Positions 15,548 through 22,586 of a stretch of 64,000 nucleotides of DNA are shown in pieces; position 1 is the first letter of the stretch, and every line of letters begins with the position of its first letter. Under the pieces are notes generated by a model, which had not been told where the DNA came from, searched no databases, and was given only the letters and a program-made list of their open reading frames with translations. Where the stretch lies: the NCBI RefSeq assembly GCF_040493455.1, contig NZ_JANFDA010000010.1:1-64000 (forward strand). The letters run 5' to 3'. The translations under genes were made by a program, and so were the position numbers. Origin of the DNA: Microcosmobacter sp040493455 (GTDB lineage Bacteria > Bacteroidota > Bacteroidia > Flavobacteriales > Flavobacteriaceae).

Positions 15548-18085
15548 ATGAAAAAAATACAACATTACGTTCAAGGGCAATGGACAGAAGGAAAAGACGA
15601 AGGCGCTCCTATTTATGACGCCATTACTGGGGAAGTAATTTCCAATGTGGCTATAGAAGGGTTAGATGTTCCAGAAATTCTTCAGTATGGAAGGACAAAA
15701 GGAGGAGAAGAACTCCGTAAAATGACGTTTCAAGAACGAGGTAATATGCTAAAAAAATTAGCATTATACCTTACAAAGCGTAAGAATGAATTCTACGACT
15801 TAAGTTATAGAACCGGAGCAACCAAAGTTGATAGTTGGATTGATATCGAAGGCGGTTTTGGAAACCTATTCGCTAACGCATCACTTCGAAAGCTTTTTCC
15901 AAATCAACCCTACCATGTAGAAGGCGATCCAATAGACTTGTCTCGTGGTGGACGTTTTATGGCACATCATATCATGGTGCCAAAGAAAGGTGTCGCAGTT
16001 CATATCAATGCCTTTAATTTTCCAGTTTGGGGAATGTTAGAAAAGTGTGCAGTAAACTGGATGGCAGGAGTACCTGCAGTAGTGTTACCAGCACCTTCAT
16101 CATCATATTTAGCTGAAGCAGTAGCCCGAGCAATTATCGAATCAGGAATATTGCCAGAAGGCGCTTTGCAAATTATTAATGGCACCGTCAGAAATATTTT
16201 AGATACTGTAGAATCTCAGGATGTAGTTACATTTACAGGTTCTGCAGCAACTGGACGCCTGTTGAAAGCACACCCTAGAATTATTCAGGAAGCTGTACCA
16301 TTTACTATGGAAGCAGACTCGTTAAATGCATCTATCCTTGGAGAAGATGCAGTGCCTGGAACACCAGAATTTGATTTGTTTGTAAAAGAAGTTCGAAAAG
16401 AAATGACAGTGAAAGCTGGACAAAAATGTACAGCTATTCGTCGTATTATAGTTCCAGAGAACTTAGTAGAAGATGTTCAAATTGCACTAGGGAAAGCATT
16501 AGATAAAGTTACCATTGGAGACCCAAGACTTAAAGAAGTGAGAATGGGGTCTTTAATTAGTAAACAGCAAGTAGAAGCAGTTCGTAATTCTGTAAAAGAC
16601 ATTGCTAAAGAAGCAGAGATAGTTTACGGTAACTTAGATAAAATAGAAACTATTGGAGCTGATGCCAAGAAAGGCGCTTTTATTAGTCCAATTTTATTAA
16701 GAACAGACAATCCTTTTGAAAATACAGCAGTTCACGAGCGTGAAGCCTTTGGTCCTGTAAGTACAATTATGCCTTACAAGACAATAGATGAAGCCGTTAA
16801 GCTAGCTCAAATGGGTAAAGGGTCATTAGTATCTTCTATCGCGACGTTTGATGATAAGATCGCCAAAGAATATGTTGTAAATGCTGCGAGTCATCATGGT
16901 CGTATTTTAGTGTTGAATAGAGAAAGTGCTAAAGAAAGTACAGGTCATGGTTCACCATTACCATATTTGGTGCATGGAGGTCCAGGACGAGCTGGAGGAG
17001 GTGAAGAAATGGGTGGAATGCGAGGAATAAAGCATTATTTACAGCGTACAGCAATTCAAGGCTCACCAACAACCATTACCGAAATTACAGGTATTTATCA
17101 GCAAAATGCAAAATATAAAGAGGCAGAGCAGCATCCATTCAAATACCATTGGGAAGATATTGAACCAGGAATGTCTCTCAAAACACATAAGCGCACAATC
17201 ACAGATACTGACATCATAAACTTTGCTAATGTCACTTGGGATCATTTCTATGCGCACACAGATATCACCTCTTTAGATGGAAGCATATTTGAGAAGCGAA
17301 CTGCACATGGTTACTTCATTATTTCTGCAGCAGCAGGATTATTTGTGTATCCAAATAAAGGCCCAGTAGCCGCAAACTATGGTTTAGATAGTATAAGATT
17401 TTTGAGACCATTGTATCATAACGATACTATTTATGTGCGATTAACATGTAAAGAAAAAGTAGATAGAGATGTTGCTAGCGCAGAGCATCCAAGCGGAATT
17501 GTAAAATGGCATGTCGAAGTATTTGATGCCAATTTTGAAAATAGACCTGATAGTCAAAAAAGTGATAAGGATAGTCCTTTGGTAGCTGTTGCGACTATTT
17601 TAACGATGGTTCAAAAAAAGCAGGAAACCTTTGTTGAGATCAACAGACAAAGTATTGAAGGATACTTAAATAAGTTGTCAGAAGATACCAAACCACTTTG
17701 GGGCAATATGACGCCGCAGCACATGATTGAGCATTTGGAATATTCAACTAGAATATCTTCAGGTGAGATTCAAGATATAGAGATTGGTACACCAGAAAAG
17801 ATATTGGAGAAAGTTCACAATACTCTGTATAACTATAATAAAATGCCTAGAAATTTTGGTGCACCAGAGCGTTTAGAAGAAGAATTGAAAACATTGAGCT
17901 ATGAAAGTCTTGATGAAGCCAAACAAAAGCTTTTAGAAGCTTATGATCGTTTTGAAACTTATTTTAAAGAACATCCAGAAGAAACACAAAAAAATATCGT
18001 TTTCGGACACCTAAACAGATACGAATGGAATTTATTCCACCGTAAACATTACAATCACCATTTTGAACAATTTGGATTAATATAA
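15548..18085 (+). CDS. paaZ: Bifunctional PaaZ with an extra C-terminal DinB-like domain
   Basis: 845 aa; E. coli PaaZ is 681. The N-terminal aldehyde dehydrogenase domain (~1-520) has FTGSAATGR and the nucleophile in GQKCTAIRR. The MaoC-like hydratase domain (~530-680) has DHFYAHTD and AHGYFIISAAAGLF. Together they open oxepin-CoA and oxidise the resulting semialdehyde. The last ~155 residues (from about 690) are extra: WGNMTPQHMIEHLEYSTRI and HRKHYNHHFEQFG look like a DUF1569/DinB-type four-helix domain with possible metal histidines. Its role is unknown. Confidence 0.94.
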   Translation: MKKIQHYVQGQWTEGKDEGAPIYDAITGEVISNVAIEGLDVPEILQYGRTKGGEELRKMTFQERGNMLKKLALYLTKRKNEFYDLSYRTGATKVDSWIDIEGGFGNLFANASLRKLFPNQPYHVEGDPIDLSRGGRFMAHHIMVPKKGVAVHINAFNFPVWGMLEKCAVNWMAGVPAVVLPAPSSSYLAEAVARAIIESGILPEGALQIINGTVRNILDTVESQDVVTFTGSAATGRLLKAHPRIIQEAVPFTMEADSLNASILGEDAVPGTPEFDLFVKEVRKEMTVKAGQKCTAIRRIIVPENLVEDVQIALGKALDKVTIGDPRLKEVRMGSLISKQQVEAVRNSVKDIAKEAEIVYGNLDKIETIGADAKKGAFISPILLRTDNPFENTAVHEREAFGPVSTIMPYKTIDEAVKLAQMGKGSLVSSIATFDDKIAKEYVVNAASHHGRILVLNRESAKESTGHGSPLPYLVHGGPGRAGGGEEMGGMRGIKHYLQRTAIQGSPTTITEITGIYQQNAKYKEAEQHPFKYHWEDIEPGMSLKTHKRTITDTDIINFANVTWDHFYAHTDITSLDGSIFEKRTAHGYFIISAAAGLFVYPNKGPVAANYGLDSIRFLRPLYHNDTIYVRLTCKEKVDRDVASAEHPSGIVKWHVEVFDANFENRPDSQKSDKDSPLVAVATILTMVQKKQETFVEINRQSIEGYLNKLSEDTKPLWGNMTPQHMIEHLEYSTRISSGEIQDIEIGTPEKILEKVHNTLYNYNKMPRNFGAPERLEEELKTLSYESLDEAKQKLLEAYDRFETYFKEHPEETQKNIVFGHLNRYEWNLFHRKHYNHHFEQFGLI

Positions 18086-18092
18086 AGTTAAA

Positions 18093-18158
18093 TGTCATTC
18101 CGAGCGCAGTCGAGGAATCTCACTAAAGATTGCCACGTCCTTCGTCCTCGCAATGACA
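18093..18158. repeat. 66-bp composite palindromic repeat with TGTCATT/AATGACA ends
   Basis: TGTCATT (18093-18099) and AATGACA (18152-18158) are exact inverted ends. Inside are CGAGCGCAGTCGAGGAATCTC and a second arm, ACGTCCTTCGTCCTCGC. A close relative, 67 bp, is at 19739-19805. It occupies the gap before the second crotonase gene. Confidence 0.85.
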
Positions 18159-18171
18159 AGTAAATATAAAG

Positions 18172-18924
18172 ATGACACAACCATACGTAAAACAAACTAT
18201 AGAAAACGGAGTAGGAACTATTGAATTTTTTCATCCTGCTCACAACTCCTTGCCAGGAGACATACTAGCTGAATTAGCGCAAACCATAACCGATGCAGGT
18301 AACAATGATGATATCAAAGTTATTGTACTAAAGAGTGGAGGAGATAGAACCTTTTGTGCAGGAGCAAGCTTTAAAGAATTAATCAATATCAATGATGCTG
18401 AAACAGGACGTGTGTTCTTTTCTGGGTTTGCAAATGTGATTAATGCAATGCGCAAATGTCCAAAGTTTATCATTGGGCGCATTCAAGGGAAAACCGTAGG
18501 AGGAGGCGTAGGTTTAGCTTCAGCGACAGATTACTGTATGGCAACTAAGTTTGCTGCGATTAAACTGAGTGAACTCAATGTTGGTATAGGGCCTTTTGTA
18601 GTTGGGCCAGCAGTGGAACGTAAGCTTGGTCTTAGCGGAATGTCTCAGATAGCGATTGATGCAAATTCATTTTATCCAGCAGAATGGGCGAAACAAAAAG
18701 GATTATTCACCCAAGTGTTTGAAAGCACAGAAGAACTAGATGAAGCTGTAAAAGCCTTTGCAGAAAACTTATGTAATTACAATCCAGACGCCATGAAAGA
18801 AATGAAGCAAATGTTTTGGAAAGGGACAGAGGATTGGGATACGTTACTTGCAGAACGTGCACAAATTAGTGGACGATTAGTATTGAGTGATTTCACGAAA
18901 GAAACGTTGAAGCGATTTAAGTAG
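18172..18924 (+). CDS. Enoyl-CoA hydratase/isomerase-family protein
   Basis: 250 aa crotonase-fold protein. Oxyanion sequences: GGDRTFCAGASFKEL and GKTVGGGVGLASATDY. Of the two catalytic glutamates of typical hydratases, the first is replaced by glycine (GGVGLAS) and the second seems kept (KLSELNVGIG). By position it could supply the PaaF step (2,3-dehydroadipyl-CoA hydration), but it differs clearly from E. coli PaaF, so no symbol is given. It is followed four bases later by repeat copy 2. Confidence 0.85.
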   Translation: MTQPYVKQTIENGVGTIEFFHPAHNSLPGDILAELAQTITDAGNNDDIKVIVLKSGGDRTFCAGASFKELININDAETGRVFFSGFANVINAMRKCPKFIIGRIQGKTVGGGVGLASATDYCMATKFAAIKLSELNVGIGPFVVGPAVERKLGLSGMSQIAIDANSFYPAEWAKQKGLFTQVFESTEELDEAVKAFAENLCNYNPDAMKEMKQMFWKGTEDWDTLLAERAQISGRLVLSDFTKETLKRFK

Positions 18925-18928
18925 ATAA

Positions 18929-19106
18929 TCAATGCGAAGCATTGAAATAAATGTTGAAATTCAGAATATAAAAATCAAATCGTTAAGAATTTTCGAAGCC
19001 TTGGAGGAAATTTAGATTTTATTTTTGGTTTTCAGCTGAGCTGAAAAATTCCTTATTTCAACTTGATGTTTTGGTTCATTTTGCATCAAGGTAAAATGAA
19101 CAATAA
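18929..19106. repeat. ~175-bp structured dispersed repeat, copy 2
   Basis: Same layout as copies 1 and 3 but the most diverged at the 3' end, where changes keep pairing. Stem GTTCATTTTGC (19074-19084)/GTAAAATGAAC (19091-19101) replaces ATTCG...CGAAT-type pairs, and loop ATCAAG (19085-19090) pairs with CTTGAT (19062-19067) in place of GTCAAG/CTTGAC. The middle hairpin is TTTTCAGC-TGA-GCTGAAAA. It fills the gap between the crotonase gene and paaY. Confidence 0.85.
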
Positions 19107-19118
19107 AAAAGAAAAAAG

Positions 19119-19733
19119 ATGATTTATTCATTTAACGGATACATACCAGTAGTACACGAAAGTAGTTTTGTACATCCATTAGCTGCAGTAACAGGCAATG
19201 TTATCATTGGTAAAGACTGTTACATTGGACCAGGCGCAGCTATAAGAGGAGACTGGGGACAAATCATTTTGGAAGATGGTGTCAATGTGCAAGAAAACTG
19301 TACAGTACATATGTTTCCTGGGAAGTCCATTACATTAAAAGAAAGCGCACATATTGGTCATGGAGCCATTATCCATGGTGCTAATATTGGACGCAATGTT
19401 TTAGTTGGAATGAATACTGTGATTATGGATGATGCCGAGATTGGAGATGAAAGCATAGTAGGTGCTATGGCATTTGTAAAAGCAGAAACTATTATCCCGA
19501 AAAGGAGTTTAGTTGTTGGCAATCCAGCGAAAGTAATCAAGGAAGTAACTGATGATATGATTGCTTGGAAAACAAAAGGTACACAGTTGTATCAGCAATT
19601 ACCAAAAGAGTGTCATGACACTTTAAGAGAAGTAGAACCATTGAGAGAGGTTCCAAAAGATAGAACCATTCAAGAAAACACGTATGCAACATTGCGTGAT
19701 TATTTCCTGCAAAAGCAGGAATCTAAAAAATAA
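19119..19733 (+). CDS. paaY: Gamma-carbonic anhydrase-like thioesterase PaaY
   Basis: 204 aa left-handed beta-helix of hexapeptide repeats. Matches E. coli PaaY along its length: IPVVHESSFVHPLAAV, GPGAAIRGDWG, HIGHGAIIHG, VGMNTVIMDDAEIG and KTKGTQLYQQLPKECHDTL. The metal histidines lie in VHMFPG and HIGHGAIIHG. PaaY is reported as a thioesterase that relieves stalled CoA intermediates. The last residues (~195-203, FLQKQESKK) are encoded by a short palindromic repeat (19703-19726) that has become the C-terminal tail. Confidence 0.92.
   Translation: MIYSFNGYIPVVHESSFVHPLAAVTGNVIIGKDCYIGPGAAIRGDWGQIILEDGVNVQENCTVHMFPGKSITLKESAHIGHGAIIHGANIGRNVLVGMNTVIMDDAEIGDESIVGAMAFVKAETIIPKRSLVVGNPAKVIKEVTDDMIAWKTKGTQLYQQLPKECHDTLREVEPLREVPKDRTIQENTYATLRDYFLQKQESKK
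19703..19726. repeat. Short palindromic repeat forming the paaY 3' end
   Basis: ATTTCCTGC-AAAA-GCAGGAATCT is the same type as 22558-22584 (ATTCCTGC-CTTC-GCAGGAAT). It lies in frame and encodes the protein tail. Confidence 0.7.
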
Positions 19734-19738
19734 AAGCT

Positions 19739-19805
19739 TGTCATTCCGAGCGCAGTCGAGGAATCTCACCAAAAGATTACCGCGTCCCTCGTTTTTGCAA
19801 TGACA
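19739..19805. repeat. 67-bp composite palindromic repeat with TGTCATT/AATGACA ends
   Basis: Relative of 18093-18158: TGTCATTCCGAGCGCAG, TCGAGGAATCTCACC, then a diverged second half ending CAATGACA. It lies between paaY and the E2 gene. Confidence 0.85.
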
Positions 19806-19818
19806 AAAAATAAAGAGA

Positions 19819-21129
19819 ATGTCGAAAGTTGAATTAAAAATGCCCAAAATGGGCGAGAGCATTACAGAAGGTACAATTATTAATTGGTTAATTAATGAAG
19901 GCGAATCTTTTGAAGAAGGTGATGTGTTATTGGAAGTAGCTACAGATAAAGTAGATAATGAAGTGCCAGCACCATCATCAGGGACACTAATAAAGACTCT
20001 GTTTCAAGCTAAGGATGTAGTGCCAGTTGGAGAAGTGATAGCCATATTAGAAGCTACAGAAGGTACTTCAACTTCAAAAGAAACAAATGAAGCAGTTGCC
20101 ACCTCGAGCGCAGTCGAGAGATCACAAAAGAAAAAAAGTGTTTCAAAAAGACCTAAACTTCAGCCGCAGGCAAATGTTAGTGCATCAAGTTTTACAGTTT
20201 CAGACAATACGTTCTTCTCACCATTAATTATTTCAATAGCAAAAGAACATCATATCAGTTTTGAAGAACTCGCCAGAATACCTGCTACAGGAAAAGAAGG
20301 CAGATTACGAAAAAGTGATGTGTTCAATTATATCAATGAAGGAAGGCCATATCAGTTTGCGCAACCTGTTGTACAAGATCCAACAGCATATCGTATACCA
20401 CAGCTAAACTTAGATAAAGGCACAGGTAAGATTGTAGAAATGGATCGTATGCGCCAGATGATAGCAGATCATATGGTGTATTCAAAACACACTTCACCTC
20501 ACGTAACTGCCTATGTTGAAGCAGATTTAACCGAAATGGTAAATTGGAGAAATGCCAATAAACAAGCATTTCAAGAAAAGTATGGTGAAAAATTGACATT
20601 CACGCCATTGTTTGTTGAAGCAGTAGCAAGTGCTGTGAAAGACTTTCCAATGATTAATGTATCTGTCGATGGCGCAAACATCATTGTAAAAGAAGATATC
20701 AATATTGGGATGGCAACAGCCTTACCAAGCGGAAATTTGATAGTGCCTGTGGTGAAAAACGCAGACACTAAAGATCTAAAACAGCTTGCTTCAGAAGTTA
20801 ATGCTCTTGCTTCCAAAGCCAGAGATAATAAGTTAAGTGGCGATGACATCAAAGGCAGCACATTTACAATTTCAAATGTTGGAACCTTTGGCAGCTTGAT
20901 GGGAACACCTATTATCAACCAGCCAGAAGTAGCAATCCTTGCATTGGGAATAATTAAAAAACGAGCAGAAGTTATTGAAACAGAAAAAGGCGATGAAATT
21001 GCTATTAGAAGCATGATGTATCTGTCACTTTCCTTTGATCATCGTGTTGTAGATGGTTATTTAGGAGGAAGCTTTTTACGCAAGGTAGCAGACTATTTAG
21101 AGCAATTTGATTCAAAAAGAACAGTATAA
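19819..21129 (+). CDS. 2-oxoacid dehydrogenase E2 (dihydrolipoyl acyltransferase)
   Basis: 436 aa. Domain order: lipoyl domain (1-~78, lipoylated K44 in ATDKVDNE), a linker, a peripheral subunit-binding domain (~133-170, FSPLIISIAKEHHISFEELARIPATG) and the catalytic acyltransferase domain ending SFDHRVVDGYLGG. Linker residues ~94-102 (TSSAVERS) come from a short palindromic repeat (20098-20125). It is closest to branched-chain E2 types, but with paa neighbours it may act on phenylpyruvate. E3 is not in the window. Confidence 0.88.
   Translation: MSKVELKMPKMGESITEGTIINWLINEGESFEEGDVLLEVATDKVDNEVPAPSSGTLIKTLFQAKDVVPVGEVIAILEATEGTSTSKETNEAVATSSAVERSQKKKSVSKRPKLQPQANVSASSFTVSDNTFFSPLIISIAKEHHISFEELARIPATGKEGRLRKSDVFNYINEGRPYQFAQPVVQDPTAYRIPQLNLDKGTGKIVEMDRMRQMIADHMVYSKHTSPHVTAYVEADLTEMVNWRNANKQAFQEKYGEKLTFTPLFVEAVASAVKDFPMINVSVDGANIIVKEDINIGMATALPSGNLIVPVVKNADTKDLKQLASEVNALASKARDNKLSGDDIKGSTFTISNVGTFGSLMGTPIINQPEVAILALGIIKKRAEVIETEKGDEIAIRSMMYLSLSFDHRVVDGYLGGSFLRKVADYLEQFDSKRTV
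20098..20125. repeat. Short palindromic repeat inside the E2 gene
   Basis: CTCGAGCGCAGTCGAGAGATC has the CGAGCGCAGTCGAG core of the intergenic copies and is in frame. It lies in the flexible linker between the lipoyl and subunit-binding domains. Confidence 0.8.
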
Positions 21130-21130
21130 A

Positions 21131-21163
21131 GTTTGTCATCCTGAACTTGTTTCAGGATCTCAT
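21131..21163. repeat. Short palindromic repeat, type ATCCTGAA...TTCAGGAT
   Basis: Third copy of the type at 9551 and 10906: TTTGTCATCCTGAA, CTTGT, TTCAGGATCTCAT. It separates the E2 gene and the aminotransferase gene; an open frame through it begins with TTG but is probably not translated. Confidence 0.85.
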
Positions 21164-21173
21164 GAAGAAAGAT

Positions 21174-22241
21174 ATGGAACATAATATTAGCATAAACCAA
21201 GTAAGTCAATCAAGAGTCAATGAGCTCGATTTTGATAATATTCCATTAGGAAGAACCTTCACCGATCACATGTTTATTTGCGATTATGAAAATGGAGAAT
21301 GGCAAAACCCGAGGATTCAACCATTAGAATTAATCCCAACGCATCCTGCGGCGATGGCTTTGCATTATGGTCAAGCAATTTTCGAAGGGATGAAGGCTTC
21401 AATAGATGAAGATAGAACACCAATGTTGTTTAGGCCAGAAAAGAATGCAGCAAGATTGAATGTCAGCGCAAGGCGAATGGGAATGCCAGATTTTCCTGAA
21501 GAATTATTTGTTGAAGGATTGAAACAATTAGTGGCAATGGAGCAAAACTGGATTCCACCCCAAGAAGGTAGTGCATTGTATTTGAGACCATTTATGTATG
21601 CCGATGAACCATTTATAGGAATGCGTGCAGCAACAAGCTATAAGTTTATCATCATCTGCTCTCCAGCAGGACCTTTCTTTACCAAACGCATCAGATTGTA
21701 TGCAGAAACGAAATATATAAGAGCAGCCGAAGGAGGTACAGGAGAAGCCAAAGCAGCAGGGAATTATGCAGCAGCAATCAGACCGACCGAAATTGCTAAA
21801 TCCAAAGGATACGATCAAGTGTTGTGGTTAGACGCACACGAGTTTAACTACATACAAGAAGTAGGTACAATGAATATCTTTTTCAAGATTGATGGAGCGT
21901 TTTTCACACCTAGCTTGGATGGAGCGATTCTAGATGGAATCACTAGAAAGAGCGTCATCGAAATTTTAGAATATGAAGGATACAATGTAACGCAACGCCC
22001 AATTACCATAGAAGAAATTATTGAGGCTGAAAAGAGCGGCACATTAGAAGAAGCCTTTGGGACAGGGACAGCAGTTGGTATCGCTATGATTCAGGAGATA
22101 GGCTATAAGGATTCTACAATACATGTTTCAGATGAAAGCCCTGTGGGACAAATGATTTTCGATACCATTAATGGTATTCGTTCAGGGAAGTTAGAAGATC
22201 GATTTAATTGGATGATAAAAGTTGAAAGTGAATTAGTTTAG
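21174..22241 (+). CDS. ilvE: Branched-chain (or aromatic) amino acid aminotransferase
   Basis: 355 aa fold-type IV PLP enzyme. Transfers the amino group of branched-chain amino acids to 2-oxoglutarate. Shows HYGQAIFEGMKA, RLNVSARRMGMP and ALYLRPFMYADEP; the region EFNYIQEVGTMNIFF follows, and the PLP lysine lies in the GNYAAAIRPTEIAKSKGYDQVLWLDA stretch. Start 21174 is chosen because upstream sequence belongs to the repeat; ATG 21162 is possible. Sitting between E2 and E1 genes, it may feed their 2-oxoacid, perhaps also phenylpyruvate. Confidence 0.88.
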   Translation: MEHNISINQVSQSRVNELDFDNIPLGRTFTDHMFICDYENGEWQNPRIQPLELIPTHPAAMALHYGQAIFEGMKASIDEDRTPMLFRPEKNAARLNVSARRMGMPDFPEELFVEGLKQLVAMEQNWIPPQEGSALYLRPFMYADEPFIGMRAATSYKFIIICSPAGPFFTKRIRLYAETKYIRAAEGGTGEAKAAGNYAAAIRPTEIAKSKGYDQVLWLDAHEFNYIQEVGTMNIFFKIDGAFFTPSLDGAILDGITRKSVIEILEYEGYNVTQRPITIEEIIEAEKSGTLEEAFGTGTAVGIAMIQEIGYKDSTIHVSDESPVGQMIFDTINGIRSGKLEDRFNWMIKVESELV

Positions 22242-22331
22242 GGCGTTACCAAATGTCATATCGAGCGCAGTCGAGATAACATTTGGTGGGGCTTTTCGCG
22301 CTACATGGTAGCAAGCTCCAATCCCTAACGC
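22241..22331. repeat. GCGTTA...TAACGC intergenic element with a nested palindrome
   Basis: Begins GGGCGTTACC at the ilvE stop codon and ends CAATCCCTAACGC, with inverted ends GCGTTA (22243-22248) and TAACGC (22326-22331). It contains GGGGCTTTTCGC, a pattern I associate with flavobacterial intergenic repeats. Inside it a short palindrome, AAATGTCATATCGAG then TCGAGATAACATTT (22251-22284), seems inserted. It is part of the 336-bp gap that also holds repeat copy 3. Confidence 0.65.
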
Positions 22332-22366
22332 AGGTAGGCAATTAGTCGTTAAGAGATAGTGTCTAG

Positions 22367-22545
22367 TCAATGCGAAGCATTGATAAATGTTGAAATTCAG
22401 AATATATAAATCAAATCGTTAAGAATTTCTGAAGCCTTGGAGGAAATTTAGATTTTATTTTTAGTTTTCAGCTTTGCTGAAAAATTCCTTATTTCAACTT
22501 GACTTTTTTGATTCGTTTTTGTGTCAAGACAAAAATGAATAATAA
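22367..22545. repeat. ~175-bp structured dispersed repeat, copy 3
   Basis: Closest to copy 1. Parts: TCAATGC-GAA-GCATTGA (22367-22383), GTTGAAAT...ATTTCAAC, AATTTCT/GGAAATT with a wobble pair, TTTTCAGC-TTT-GCTGAAAA, and the 3' stem ATTCGTTTTTGT (22511-22522)/ACAAAAATGAAT (22529-22540) with loop GTCAAG complementary to CTTGAC (22498-22503). It lies between ilvE and the E1 gene. Confidence 0.85.
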
Positions 22546-22557
22546 AATAATATAAAT

Positions 22558-22584
22558 AGATTCCTGCCTTCGCAGGAATGACAA
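22558..22584. repeat. Short palindromic repeat at the E1 gene start
   Basis: ATTCCTGC-CTTC-GCAGGAAT followed by GACAATT. It supplies an ATG at 22578 just upstream of the preferred start of the E1 gene at 22587. Confidence 0.75.
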
Positions 22585-22586
22585 TT

